NCBI RefSeq assembly: GCF_001028135.1
Contig: NZ_LDNM01000013.1
Location: forward strand, 44,332-108,331
Reading direction: 5' to 3'
DNA: 64,000 nucleotides
DNA from: Xenorhabdus griffiniae
GTDB taxonomy: Bacteria > Pseudomonadota > Gammaproteobacteria > Enterobacterales > Enterobacteriaceae
Shown here: piece after piece, positions 47,401 to 52,178 of the stretch
Numbering within the stretch: position 1 is the first letter of the stretch
How the letters are laid out: each line of letters opens with the position of its first letter
Translations under genes and position numbers: made by a program
The notes under the pieces: model-generated
What the model saw: the letters and a program-made list of their open reading frames with translations, nothing else
Database searches by the model: none
Told to the model about the DNA's origin: nothing

Positions 47401-48894
47401 TCACAGCCAACGAATAACCCCGACATACCGGCACTGGGACTGACATCACGTCATTTGGCCTATGTCATTTACACGTCAGGATCGACGGGGCAACCGAAGG
47501 GAGTGATGGTCGAACACCGCAATGTCCTTCGTCTTATCGTGAATAGCGGGTTTGCTGATATTGCGCCGAATGACTGTGTCGCCCATTGTGCCAATATCGC
47601 TTTTGATGCCTCGACCTGGGAAATTTGGTCTGCCCTGCTCAATGGGGCACGCCTGCAGGTGGTTCCACAATCGGTACTGCTGGATCCGGTGAGTTTCTTC
47701 AATGTACTGGTAAAAGGACAGGTCACGGCACTTTGGTTAACGGCCGGCTTATTTAACGAATATCTGGATCATCTTATTCCCCTGTTTGGGCAGTTACGTT
47801 ACCTGCTTGTCGGCGGGGATGTCCTTGACCCGAGAAAGATACAACAGGTGCAGTTGGCGCTGTCCCAGCCCGCGCATCTGATAAATGGGTATGGTCCAAC
47901 AGAAACCACCACCTTTGCCACCACCTATGCGATGACTTCTCCGGTTGATGTCACCCGTGCCATTCCTGTCGGCCGTCCGATTGCTAATACCCGAATTTAT
48001 ATTCTGGACACGCAGGGTCAACCGGTTCCCGTCGGCGTTGCCGGTGAAATCCATATCGCGGGTGACGGTGTGGCCCGTGGTTACCTGAATCGCCCTGAAC
48101 TGACCGCTGAACGCTTCCTGCCCGATCCGTTCTCGTCAGAACCCGATGCACGGATGTACAAAACCGGCGATCTCGGCCGCTGGCTGCCCGATGGCAATAT
48201 CGACTACCTCGGCCGCAATGACTTTCAGGTCAAACTGCGTGGTTTCCGTATCGAGCTGGGAGAAATCGAAGCCAGACTGACCCAATGTGACGGCGTGCGC
48301 GAAGCCGTGGTACTGGCCCGCGAAGATGAACCCGGCGAAAAACGGCTGGTCGCTTACCTGCTGCCACAGGAAGGGGTTGAACTGGTGCCGGCAGAACTGC
48401 GCCAGCAACTTGCCCAACACCTTGCTGACTATATGCTGCCCAGTGCCTTTGTCACGCTGACATCCTTCCCGCTCACGCCTAACGGCAAGCTGGATCGCCG
48501 GGCCTTGCCTGCGCCGGATCAGGCTGCCGTGGTGACTCAGGGTTATGAGCCGCCACAAGGCAGGATAGAAACCGCGTTGGCGCAAATCTGGCAGGATCTA
48601 TTAGGACTGGAGCGTATCAGTCGCCACGACCACTTCTTTGAACTCGGCGGCCACTCGCTGATGGTCGTCAGACTGATAACCCGCATACAAGACAAATTCC
48701 TGGTCAGCATCCCTCTGACGTCGTTATTTGCCTCGCCCACATTGACAGAGCAGGCCACTGTCATTCTCTCAGCCCAAATGAGTGTAGTAGGGGAAAACGA
48801 ACTTGAGTCAATCCGGGACGATCTTGACTCACTGTCAGCAGAAGAATTGATGGCTATTTTAGGCGGGAAAGACCCCCGCGGAGGCAGTAGATAA
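26251..48894 (+). CDS. Non-ribosomal peptide synthetase, seven modules with starter C domain (lipopeptide synthetase part 1)
   Basis: 7547-aa multimodular NRPS, one of the largest proteins a bacterium of this type would make. Domain order: Cstart-A-T, C-A-T, C/E-A-T, C-A-T, C/E-A-T, C-A-T, C/E-A-T. Each A domain has YIYTSGSTGxPKG, YGPTE, YKTGDLGRW and NGKLD. Each T domain has GGHS with its phosphopantetheine serine. Condensation domains alternate between the LPLSFAQQRLWF type with HHIIxDGW and the DIYPLAPLQEGILFHHLL type, whose HHLLxxxGD marks dual condensation/epimerisation. The first C domain is of a different, starter type and implies an N-acyl group. There is no thioesterase, and synthesis continues on the protein from the overlapping next gene. 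Start chosen for AGGAG 7 nt upstream. Modules are listed separately. Confidence 0.97.
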   Translation: MPMPRNSNNNIKFPLSSPQQVVWLDQILRPYSTCYNLGSVILVEGKLDDALLVRAVETVVHRHDALRLRLVKTQELPQQALTDALPVSVTIHDFSGYADAEEQAEHYIRTAFIRPFDLYNELWRFALLRVSDNRWYCQFCCHHLIGDTTTLRLISEEIANTYTRLSKGKKSTKAAPSYLDLINEDHAYLNSQRYRQDQQFWSERYKNLPPALIQPSNSGKTTDNEHTEPLIWPLDKTLFQRLEETVAAHGLSVLHFMYAALACYFSRTAYSLTNRTEDEDIVIGIPVDNRKNSKQKRTVGMFSSVIPVGITVSPHDTFLDVMGKTATELRRCYKHQRLPLAEINRLTQIQQQTGRTRLFDIMLSFERTEVNADIPDATLKYAKIQRGASFPLVIAVHQYAFADSEDAQKPVTLEFNFSPNYLSRAEATALQSRLMVLIDAALTSPETPIRCLPLLPLTEQQQLRVDFNATQMDFPQETLIHQLFEAQTAKTPNATAVVFAGQSLSYDELNRSANQLAHYLIELGVRPDDRVAICVERSLEMIVGFLAILKAGGAYVPLDPTYPAERRVYMLEDAAPVALLTQTALARSEWLAQFNALPTVLLDNHEPSLATQPADNPAPQALGLTSRHLAYVIYTSGSTGQPKGVMVEHHSLCNLVTTQQHALTLTADSRVLQFASNSFDASIWECSMALMAGARLYLAKRTHLLPGATLSGYLADQAISHVLLSPTALAAMDSLPDTVQTLLVGGESCPSTLVKRWSPGRQMINAYGPTEITVCATLYPCTSFAEDNPPPIGRPIANTRIYILDAHGQLVPRGVAGEIYIAGVGVARGYLNRPELTAERFLADPFSSTPNARMYKTGDLGRWRPDGNIDYLGRNDFQVKLRGFRIELGEIEARLSQCHGVREAVVLAREDEPGQKRLVAYLLPQEGVELVPAALRQQLARHLAEYMLPSAFVTLESFPLTPNGKLDNKALPAPDLSAVVVRDYAAPVGEIEITLAQIWQALLGLEQVGRHDHFFELGGHSLLATQLVARVRQRLARELPLQQLFEQPVLMHLAQTLTSASTMAQIVIPVADRSQSLPLSFAQQRLWFLGQLDPAASLAYHIPVALRLTGQLNRPALNRAFDHLVARHESLRTRFVLVSGQPCQHIDSADIRFALPYQDLRALTPDARNNRITEVTALDAQTPFDFTQGPLLRAHLLQLTDEEHVLLLTQHHIITDGWSVGVLMHELSVFYRAILDGQDTPLPPLPIQYADYAVWQRHWLQEEKAALTAQRDFWCTQLTGAPALLTLPTDRPRPAVQSFVGSRVPVHIDADLLDSLKNLGLCHHTTLFMTVLSAWSLVLARLSGQDDIVIGTPVANRPHHELEELVGFFVNTLALRITFNDDLSVADLLAQVRERALAAYAHQDLPFEQVVEALQPERNLSYSPIFQVMLALDNTPAQTLAFPDVQSTPIEQMHTSAHFDLTLSLSETETGLVGELEYATDLFDTTTVERIAGYFNNVLTAMVADETQRIATLPMLPVSEQQQLLVDFNTTQADFPQDMLIHQLFEAQAAQHPDSLAVVYEDQTLSYGELNHRANQLAHYLIALGVRPDDRVALCAERSLEMVVGLLAVLKAGGAYVPLDPSYPAERLAYMLEDAVPVALLTQTTLARSEWLAQFDTLPTVLLDNHEPSLATQPPDNPAPQALGLTHRHLAYVIYTSGSTGQPKGVMIEHHGLCNLIATQQHVLALTADSRVLQFASNSFDASILEYCMALMTGGRLYLAQRASLLPGAILSGYLADQAISHLILSPTALAAMNSLPDTLQILLVAGEACPPSLVRRWAQGRQMINAYGPTEITVWATRYSCTSSAEDSSADNPPPIGRPIANTRIYILDAQGQLVPRGVTGEIYIAGAGVARGYLNRPELTAERFLPDPFSSEPDARMYKTGDLGRWRPDGNIDYLGRNDFQVKLRGFRIELGEIEARLSQCDGVREAVVIAREDEPGQKRLAAYLLPQEGVELVPAALRQQLAQHLADYMLPSAFVTLDALPLTPNGKLDRQALPTPDLSAVVARNYEAPIGETETALAQTWQKLLNLRQVSRHDHFFELGGHSLMIISLIEELRNLGWQLHARSVFAAPILTDMAQAIQRDTHTFIVPPNLIPENCAAITADMLPLVSLSQSEIDAIIDTVSGGVSNVQDIYPLAPLQEGILFHHLLQTQGDAYLSRIVFACDTREHLDAFLAALQQVIDRHDILRTAVYWQGLAQPVQVVWRQASLTVCEFTPAQTDDIPAQLLAHTDPGQHRINLNRAPLFAADIAHDPAQNEWLLVLRFHHLVNDHMTSDLIFAEIAQIRQGNAKTLPPMLPYRNFIAQTLSVPVAEHETYFRSRLADIDEPTAPFGILSVPADNSAIHENSLLLDPTLAQAIRTQARRFGVSPSVLFHVAWAQVLARTSGRDDVVFGSVLLGRLQGGAGADRILGMFINTLPLRLSLDGRTVQEIVQETYHNLSTLLEHEQAPLALAQRGSRVTPPLPLFSTLLNYRHSQAEKDKSIDTIWTEMRLVVAEEQTNYPITLSVDDFGDDFQLTALTVTDIAPERINTYLTTAISGLIDALIHNPQQTIRAIPVLPAAERQQLLVDFNATQADFPQEALIHQLFEAQVAQHPANIAVVYEDQTLSYGELNRRANQLAHHLLALGVQPDDRVAICVERSPEMVVGLLGILKTGAAYVPLDPAYPPERLAYMLDDAAPVVLLTQTSLIDKTGTHLPVVLLDAPVFDNHAENNPDAQALGLTSHHLAYVIYTSGSTGQPKGVMVEHRNVVSLIINNGFADMGPDDCIAHCANVSFDAATWEVWAGLVHGARILLIPEKTLLHPTLFGQCLSSEGVSALFLTTALFNQYANLIGSSLSGLRYVLFGGEQADTRPAIRLSTESPPKHLLHVYGPTETTTFATAYEIPAMAGQEVDGKIPIGHPIANTRIYILDAQGQPVPCGVAGEIHIAGDGVARGYLNRPELTAERFLPDPFSSKPDARMYKTGDLGRWLPDGNIDYLGRNDFQVKLRGFRIELGEIEARLSQCDGVREAVVLAREDEPGEKRLVAYLLPQEGIELVPAELRRQLVQHLADYMLPSAFVTLDAFPLTPNGKLDRRALPAPEVSAVVAQKYAAPVGEIEITLAEIWQDLLGLEQVGRHDNFFELGGHSLLAVQLAARIRQQLARELPLQQLFDQPLLSDLAHALTDTTTTSLVDIPVADRNQPLPLSFAQQRLWFLAQLDPAASLAYHIPMALRLTGQLHRPALTRALDHLVARHESLRTRFVLISGQPCQYIDPADIGFALSYQDLRALTPDARNNRITEVTALDEQTPFDLAQGPLLRGHLLQLTDDEHLLLLTQHHIISDGWSIGVLLHELSTLYRAILDGQETPLPPLPIQYADYTVWQRTWLQDAVIAEQRDFWRNRLAGAPALLTLPTDRPRPAVQTYAGSQIPVHIDAALLASLKELGQRHHATLFMTILSAWSIVLARLSGQEDMVIGTPVANRPHHELEGLIGFFVNTLALRITLDDTTRVADLFAQVREHAFAAYAHQDLPFEQVVELLQPERSLGYSPIFQVMLALNNTPQHLSLQTAALPDLQLSLVEQEHHSAHFDLTFSLTETEDGLVGELAYTVDLFDATTIERMVGYLTNVLTAMVADETQLITALPMLTVSERQQLLVDFNATQVDFPQEALIHQLFEAQAARHPASIAVVYEDQTLSYGELNHRANQLAHHLIALGVQPDDRIAICVERCPEMVVGLLAILKAGAAYVPLDPAYPAERLAYMLEDADPVALLTQTPLCDKLNSPLPAVLLDSPEPSLAARPTDNPDVHARGLTSRHLAYVIYTSGSTGQPKGVMVEHANVTRLLAATQARFQFDDQDVWTLFHSFAFDFSVWELWGALAYGGRLVIISAENARSPHRFYSLLCHEHVTILNQTPSAFRPLIAAQDATAHSLRCIIFGGEALELHTLAPWVERNPTAQTRLVNMYGITEITVHATYRELTEADIHSGRGSLIGQPLADLRIYILDTHGQPAPLGVAGEIYIAGDGVARGYLNRPELTADRFLTDPFFPDTAARLYKTGDLGRWLPDGSIEYLGRNDFQVKLRGFRIELGEIEARLSQCDGVREAVVLAREDEPGQKRLVAYLRPREGVELVPAELRQQLALHLAEYMLPSAFVTLDTFPLTPNGKLNRQALPAPDLSAVVTRSYEAPIGETEIALAQIWQKLLKLKQVSRHDHFFELGGHSLMIVSLIEELRNLGWQLEVRSVFVAPVLIDMARAIRREGSTFVVPPNRIPEDCPNITPDMLPLVALSQTEIDAIATTVPGGVTNVQDIYPLAPLQEGILFHHLLQAQGDNYLLQSLLAFDTREHLDAFLAALQQVINRHDILRTAICWQALTQPVQVVWRQALLTVNIFNPAPTGDVVTQLRHHTDPRQHRINLNQAPLFATDIAYDPAQDEWLLALRFHHLVSDHMTLELILAEIALILQDRTERLPAVLPYRNFIAQTLSVPVAEHEAYFRSRLADIDEPTVPFGVLKVHPDNDCVTESRLPVAPNLAKAIRTQARRLGVSPSVLFHVAWAQVLAHTSGRDDVIFGSVLSGRLQGGAGANQILGMFINTLPLRISLSGHTVQDIVQETYHNLTTLLEHEQAPLVLAQRCSGVEQPMPLFSSLLNYRHSASNGTEIGETGALDTLWAGIRILTAEERTNYPISLSVDDLGDDFLLTTLTVTDIAPERINAYLATAISGLIDALVHHPQQAIRAIPILPATERQQLLTDFNATQADFPQDMLIHQLFEAQAARHPDTLAVVYEDQTLSYGELNHHANQLAHYLIALGVRPDDRVAICVERSPEMVVGLLAILKAGGAYVPLDPSYPPERLSYMLEDATPVALLTQSELAQSEWLAQFDTLPTVLLDNHEPSLATQPADNPASQALGLASRHLAYVIYTSGSTGQPKGVMIEHQNLCNLITTQQHALALTSNSRVLQFASNSFDASIWECCMALMAGGCLYLAKRANLLPGTTLSGYLADQAISHVLLSPTALAAMDSLPDTVQTLLVGGESCPPTLVKRWSSGRQMINAYGPTEITVCATLYSCTSFAEDNPPPIGRPIANTRIYILDAQGQPVPCGVTGEIYIAGTGVARGYLNRPELTAERFLSDPFSSESDARMYKTGDLGRWRPDGNIDYLGRNDFQVKLRGFRIELGEIETRLSQCDGVREAVVIAREDEPGEKRLVAYLLPQEGVELMPAKLRQQLTRHLADYMLPSAFITLDAFPLTPNGKLDRRALPAPDISSVVVQEYAAPVGEIEIALAQIWQDLLGLEQVGRHDNFFELGGHSLLAVQLVAHVHQKLARDLSLQKLFDQPVLMHLAQTLTGASTIAQIVIPVTDRNQPLPLSFAQQRLWFLAQLDPAASLAYHIPVALRLTGQLHRPALTRALDHLVARHESLRTRFVLVSDQPCQHIESADIGFALSYQDLRSLPSETHRHRIVELTALEAQTPFDLTQGPLLRGHLLQLADEEHVLLLTLHHIISDGWSTGVMLHELTVLYRATLDGQDTPLPPLPIQYADYAVWQRHWLQEDALTAQRDFWCTQLTGAPALLTLPTDRPRPAVQSFVGNRVPVHIDAGLLDSLKKLGLRHHTTLFMTVLSAWSLVLARLSGQEDIVIGTPVANRPHHELEGLIGFFVNTLALRITFNDDLSVADLLARVRERALAAYAHQDLPFEQVVEALQPERNLSYSPIFQVMLALDNTPAQALAFPNIQCSPIEQTYPGAHFDLTLSLAETEAGLVGELEYVTALFDTATVERIAGYFNNVLAAMVADETQRIATLPMLPASERQQLLVDFNTTQADFPQDALIHQRFEAQAAQHPDSMAVVYEDQTLSYGELNRRANQVAHYLIALGVRPDDRVALCVERSLELVVGLLAILKAGAAYVPLDPAYPAERLAYMLDDAAPVALLTQESLVETLSSDQPTVLLDTVDLDTCAIHNPDAYALGLTSHHLAYVIYTSGSTGQPKGVMVEHRGLYNLTQAQIEAFHITANTRLLQFASFSFDACISEIATTLCQGASLVLAPREALLPGEALINTLKTQAITHVTLPPVAASALTPDAELPDLTILVLAGEACSSSLIKRWATDQRIIINAYGPTEATVCATLTPCDTRDERVPPIGRPIANTQIYILDPQGQPVPLGVAGEIYIGGVGVARGYLNRPELTAERFLPDPFSSQPDARMYKTGDLGRWLPDGNIDYLGRNDFQVKLRGFRIELGEIETRLSQCDGVQEAIVLAREDEPGQKRLVAYLRPVAGIEPVPAELRQQLAQHLADYMLPSAFVTLETFPLTPNGKLDRQALPAPDLSAVVTRSYQAPVGETEIALAQIWQKRLRLKQVSRHDHFFELGGHSLLIVSLIEDLHNLGWQLDVRSVFVAPVLIDMAQAIQREVCTFVVPPNRIPEDCTAITPDMLPLASLSQTEIDTLVEQIPGGASHVQDIYSLAPLQEGILFHHLLQTQGDNYLQQSLLAFDTRDRLDSFLNALQQVINRHDILRTAIYWQGLTQPVQVVWRQATLTVHEFTPAITDDIPAQLLAHTDPRQHRINLNRAPLFATDIAYDPAQDEWLLALRFHHLVSDHLTLELIFTEMALILQAKTERLPAVLPYRNFIAQTLNTSTAEHEAYFRAQLADIDEPTAPFGLLNVQTDNSLVTKAHLPIAPDLAKAIRTQARRFGVSPSVLFHVAWAQVLALTSGRDDVVFGSVLLGRLQGGAGADQILGMFINTLPLRISLDGRAVQEIVQETYHNLTTLLEHEQAPLVLAQRCSGVEQPLPLFSTLFNYRHSASNETEGEETEAVDASWTGIRVLAAEERTNYPITLSVDDSGDRFQLTALTVSDIAPERINTYLATAISGLIDALTHNPQQAIRDIPILPAAERQQLLVDFNATQVDYPQEALIHQLFEAQVAQHPDSLAVVFEEQTLSYGELNRRANQLAHYLIALGVRPDDRVAICAERSLDTIVGLLGILKAGGAYVPLDPSYPPERLSYMLEDAAPVVVLTQTAQVHPLPNTVPTVLLDRLFDNQEPTLASQPTNNPDIPALGLTSRHLAYVIYTSGSTGQPKGVMVEHRNVLRLIVNSGFADIAPNDCVAHCANIAFDASTWEIWSALLNGARLQVVPQSVLLDPVSFFNVLVKGQVTALWLTAGLFNEYLDHLIPLFGQLRYLLVGGDVLDPRKIQQVQLALSQPAHLINGYGPTETTTFATTYAMTSPVDVTRAIPVGRPIANTRIYILDTQGQPVPVGVAGEIHIAGDGVARGYLNRPELTAERFLPDPFSSEPDARMYKTGDLGRWLPDGNIDYLGRNDFQVKLRGFRIELGEIEARLTQCDGVREAVVLAREDEPGEKRLVAYLLPQEGVELVPAELRQQLAQHLADYMLPSAFVTLTSFPLTPNGKLDRRALPAPDQAAVVTQGYEPPQGRIETALAQIWQDLLGLERISRHDHFFELGGHSLMVVRLITRIQDKFLVSIPLTSLFASPTLTEQATVILSAQMSVVGENELESIRDDLDSLSAEELMAILGGKDPRGGSR
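29446..32625 (+). other. NRPS module 2: C-A(hydrophobic, unresolved)-T
   Basis: L-type acceptor/donor C domain with HHIITDGWS at about 1211. A domain TSGSTG at 1696. Specificity positions D-A-L-I-L-A-A-V-W match no remembered code well and suggest a hydrophobic or aromatic residue. T serine at 2086 lies in GGHSLMIISL, the variant found here before every dual C/E domain, so residue 2 should be D. Confidence 0.7.
32626..35874 (+). other. NRPS module 3: dual C/E-A(Leu/Ile)-T
   Basis: Dual condensation/epimerisation domain: HHLLQTQGD at 2187 plus the catalytic FHHLVND near 2305. A domain TSGSTG at 2773. Code D-A-W-F-L-G-V-T-F is intermediate between Leu (DAWFLGNVV) and Ile codes. T serine at 3168 (GGHSLLAVQL). 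Confidence 0.75.
35875..39078 (+). other. NRPS module 4: C-A(Thr)-T
   Basis: C domain with HHIISDGWS at 3358. A domain TSGSTG at 3841. Code D-F-W-N-I-G-M-V-H is identical to the established Thr code. T serine at 4238 (GGHSLMIVSL), before a dual C/E domain, so D-allo-Thr is expected. Its hydroxyl is a candidate for macrolactone closure. Confidence 0.88.
39079..42336 (+). other. NRPS module 5: dual C/E-A(Leu)-T
   Basis: Dual domain with HHLLQAQGD at 4339. A domain TSGSTG at 4936 with code D-A-W-L-L-G-A-V-C (Leu-like, as modules 1 and 10). The A-domain DNA is nearly identical to that of module 10. T serine at 5322 (GGHSLLAVQL). Confidence 0.8.
40560..41880 (+). repeat. Near-identical A-domain block, module 5 copy
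   Basis: About 1.3 kb that match 56921-58241 almost base for base at a constant offset of 16361 bp, far above the similarity among other modules. It spans the substrate-binding core, so both modules have the same code. Confidence 0.8.
42337..45495 (+). other. NRPS module 6: C-A(Tyr)-T
   Basis: C domain with HHIISDGWS at about 5512. A domain TSGSTG at 5989. Code D-A-S-T-V-A-A-V-C equals a known Tyr code. T serine at 6377 (GGHSLLIVSL), before a dual C/E domain, so D-Tyr is expected. Confidence 0.83.
45496..48894 (+). other. NRPS module 7: dual C/E-A(Val)-T
   Basis: Dual domain with HHLLQTQGD at 6478. A domain TSGSTG at 7075. Code D-A-W-W-L-G-G-T-F is closest to Val (DAFWIGGTF). T serine at 7469 in GGHSLMVVRL. 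The acidic C-terminal tail after the T domain (LESIRDDLDSLSAEELMAILGG) is a probable docking segment to the second synthetase. Confidence 0.82.
47216..48330 (+). repeat. Near-identical A-domain block, module 7 copy
   Basis: About 1.1 kb that match 50623-51737 almost exactly at a constant offset of 3407 bp (only scattered single-base differences, for example the GTGAAT/ATAAAT change near 47540/50947). It links modules 7 and 8 across the gene boundary, both Val-coded. Confidence 0.85.
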
Positions 48895-51800
48895 TGACAA
48901 AGATCAATATGAATATCGATGACTTGAAACGTGCGGTGCTGGAGAAAAGACTTGCAGAACAGCTGAAAGCCCGCGGGGAACAACAGCAACCGGCATTGAT
49001 TAAACCCGCAGACAGACATCAATCTCTGCCCCTTTCTTTTGCCCAGCAGCGGTTATGGTTTATCAACCAGCTCGATCCGGCGGCCAGTCAGGCTTATCAT
49101 CTGCCAGTAACTTTACGCCTCACAGGCCAGCTCAACGCCCATGCGCTGAAAACATCACTTGACCGCCTGATTGCCCGTCATGAAAGTCTGCGTACCCGCT
49201 TTATCCTGGTAGAAGGCCAACCCTGCCAGCATATCGATCCGGCTGATATCGGTTTTGCTCTGTCCTGTCACGACCTGCGCCCGCTTGATACGGCCTTGCG
49301 TACCCAGCGTGTCACCGAACTCGCTGATATCGAGGCGCAGGCACCCTTCGATTTTGCCCTGGGACCGCTGATCCGTGGACAATTGCTGCAACTGGCAGAC
49401 GAAGAGCATGTGCTGTTACTGACTCTGCATCACATTATCACTGATGGCTGGTCCATCGGTGTGCTGGTGCAAGAGTTAGGCACCTTTTACCGTGCGGCCC
49501 TTGACGGTCATCATGATGACCCTTTGCCTCCCCTGCCCATTCAGTATGCTGATTATACGGTCTGGCAGCAGGCGCAGTTACAAGGCACGTTCTTCACTGA
49601 ACAACGTGATTTCTGGTGTGCCCAGCTTGCTGACGCCCCTGCCTTACTCACTCTCCCAACCGACCGGCCACGCCCGGCGGTACAAACCTATGCGGGCAAC
49701 CAAGTGCCTGTGCACATTGACGCAGACTTATTGGCTTCACTAAAGGAACTGGGACAGCGCCATCACACCACCTTATTTATGACGGTGCTCAGTGCCTGGA
49801 GTCTCGTACTGACCCGGCTCAGTGGACAGGAGGATATCGTTATCGGCACCCCGGTTGCCAACCGCCCACACCGTGAACTGGAAGGGTTAATCGGTTTCTT
49901 TGTTAATACGCTGGCCTTGCGCATCTCCTGCCATGATGAACTCTGTGTGGCGGATTTGCTGGCCCAGGTTCGGGAGCGGGCACTGGCCGCCTATACCCGT
50001 CAGGATCTGCCCTTCGAACAGGTGGTAGAAGCACTCCAGCCTGAACGTAGCTTAAGCTACAACCCCCTCTTTCAGGTGATGCTGGCCTTAAATAACACCC
50101 CAGCCCAAGCGTTGACCCTGCCGGGTTTGCAACTGACTACGATTGACCAGGAACATCGTAGTGCTCATTTTGATTTGACTTTGTCACTGAGTGAAAGCGA
50201 AGCCGGTCTGGTCGGTGAGCTGGAATATGCCACCGATTTATTCGACACCACCACCGTTGAGCGGATAGCCGGTTATTTCAACAATGTGCTGACCGCCATG
50301 GTCGCGGATGAAACCCAACAAATTGCCACTTTGCCGTTGCTGCCTGCCTCAGAGCGGCAACAACTGCTGGTGGATTTCAATGCCACTCAAGTGGATTACC
50401 CGCAGGAGGCGTTGATCCATCAACTGTTTGAGGTACAGGTTGCCCAGCATCCCGATAGCCTTGCTGTCGTCTATGAAGACCAGACACTGAGCTATGGCGA
50501 GCTTAATCGCCGGGCCAATCAGTTAGCCCATTACCTGATTGCGCTGGGGGTGCGGCCTGATGACCGGGTCGCCATTTGTGTTGAACGCAGTCTGGAGATG
50601 GTGGTCGGCTTACTGGCTGTCCTCAAGGCGGGGGGGGCTTATGTCCCGCTTGACCCGTCCTACCCGCCCGAACGGTTGAGCTATATGCTGGAAGATGCCG
50701 CCCCCGTGGTGGTGCTCACCCAGACGGCACAAGTCCACCCGCTGCCCAACACCGTGCCGACCGTTTTACTTGACCGTTTATTTGACAATCAAGAACCGAC
50801 GTTGGCATCACAGCCAACGGATAACCCCGACATACCGGCACGGGGGCTGACATCACGTCATTTGGCCTATGTCATTTACACGTCAGGATCGACGGGGCAA
50901 CCGAAGGGAGTGATGGTCGAACACCGCAATGTCCTTCGTCTTATCATAAATAGCGGGTTTGCTGATATTGCGCCGAATGACTGTGTCGCCCATTGTGCCA
51001 ATATCGCTTTTGATGCCTCGACCTGGGAAATTTGGTCTGCCCTGCTCAATGGGGCACGCCTGCAGGTGGTTCCACAATCGGTACTGCTGGATCCGGTGAG
51101 TTTCTTCAATGTACTGGTAAAAGGACAGGTCACGGCACTTTGGTTAACGGCCGGCTTATTTAACGAATATCTGGATCATCTTATTCCCCTGTTTGGGCAG
51201 TTACGTTACCTGCTTGTCGGCGGGGATGTCCTTGACCCGAGAAAGATACAACAGGTGCAGTTGGCGCTGTCCCAGCCCGCGCATCTGATAAATGGGTATG
51301 GTCCAACAGAAACCACCACCTTTGCCACCACCTATGCGATGACTTCTCCGGTTGATGTCACCCGTGCCATTCCTGTCGGCCGTCCGATTGCCAATACCCG
51401 GATTTATATTCTGGACACGCAGGGTCAACCCGTTCCCGTCGGGGTTGCCGGTGAAATCCATATCGCCGGTGACGGTGTGGCCCGTGGTTACCTGAATCGC
51501 CCTGAACTGACCGCTGAACGCTTCCTGCCCGATCCGTTCTCTTCGCAGCCAGACGCACGGATGTACAAAACCGGCGACCTCGGCCGCTGGCTGCCCGATG
51601 GCAATATCGACTACCTCGGCCGCAATGATTTTCAGGTCAAACTGCGCGGTTTCCGTATCGAGCTGGGAGAAATCGAAGCCAGACTGACCCAATGTGACGG
51701 CGTGCGCGAAGCCGTGGTACTGGCCCGCGAAGATGAGCCGGGGCAGAAACGACTGGTGGCCTATTTACGTCCGTCAGAGGGCGCTGAATTGGTGCTGGCT

Positions 51801-52178
51801 GAATTACGTCAGCAACTGACTGAGCATCTTGCCGACTATATGCTGCCCAGCGCCTTTGTCATCTTAGAGACTTTCCCGCTCACGCCTAATGGTAAACTTG
51901 ACCGTCAGGCCCTGCCTGCCCCCGATTTATCGGCGGTTGTCACGCGCAGCTATCAAGCCCCTGTCGGTGAGGCAGAAATCGCGCTGGCGCAGATTTGGCA
52001 AAAACTCCTGGGACTCGAACAAGTCAGTCGCCATGACCATTTTTTTGAACTCGGCGGCCATTCACTGATGATCGTCAGTCTGGTGGAAGAACTGCGCAAT
52101 TTAGGCTGGCAGCTCGAGGTTCGCAGTGTGTTCGCCTCACCGGTCCTTGCCGATATGGCTCAGGCTACCCAGCATGGG
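48894..52178 (+). other. NRPS module 8: C-A(Val)-T
   Basis: C domain with HHIITDGWS at about 179. A domain TSGSTG at 663. Code D-A-W-W-L-G-G-T-F (Val), the same as module 7. T serine at 1057 (GGHSLMIVSL) precedes a dual C/E domain, so D-Val is expected. Confidence 0.82.
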
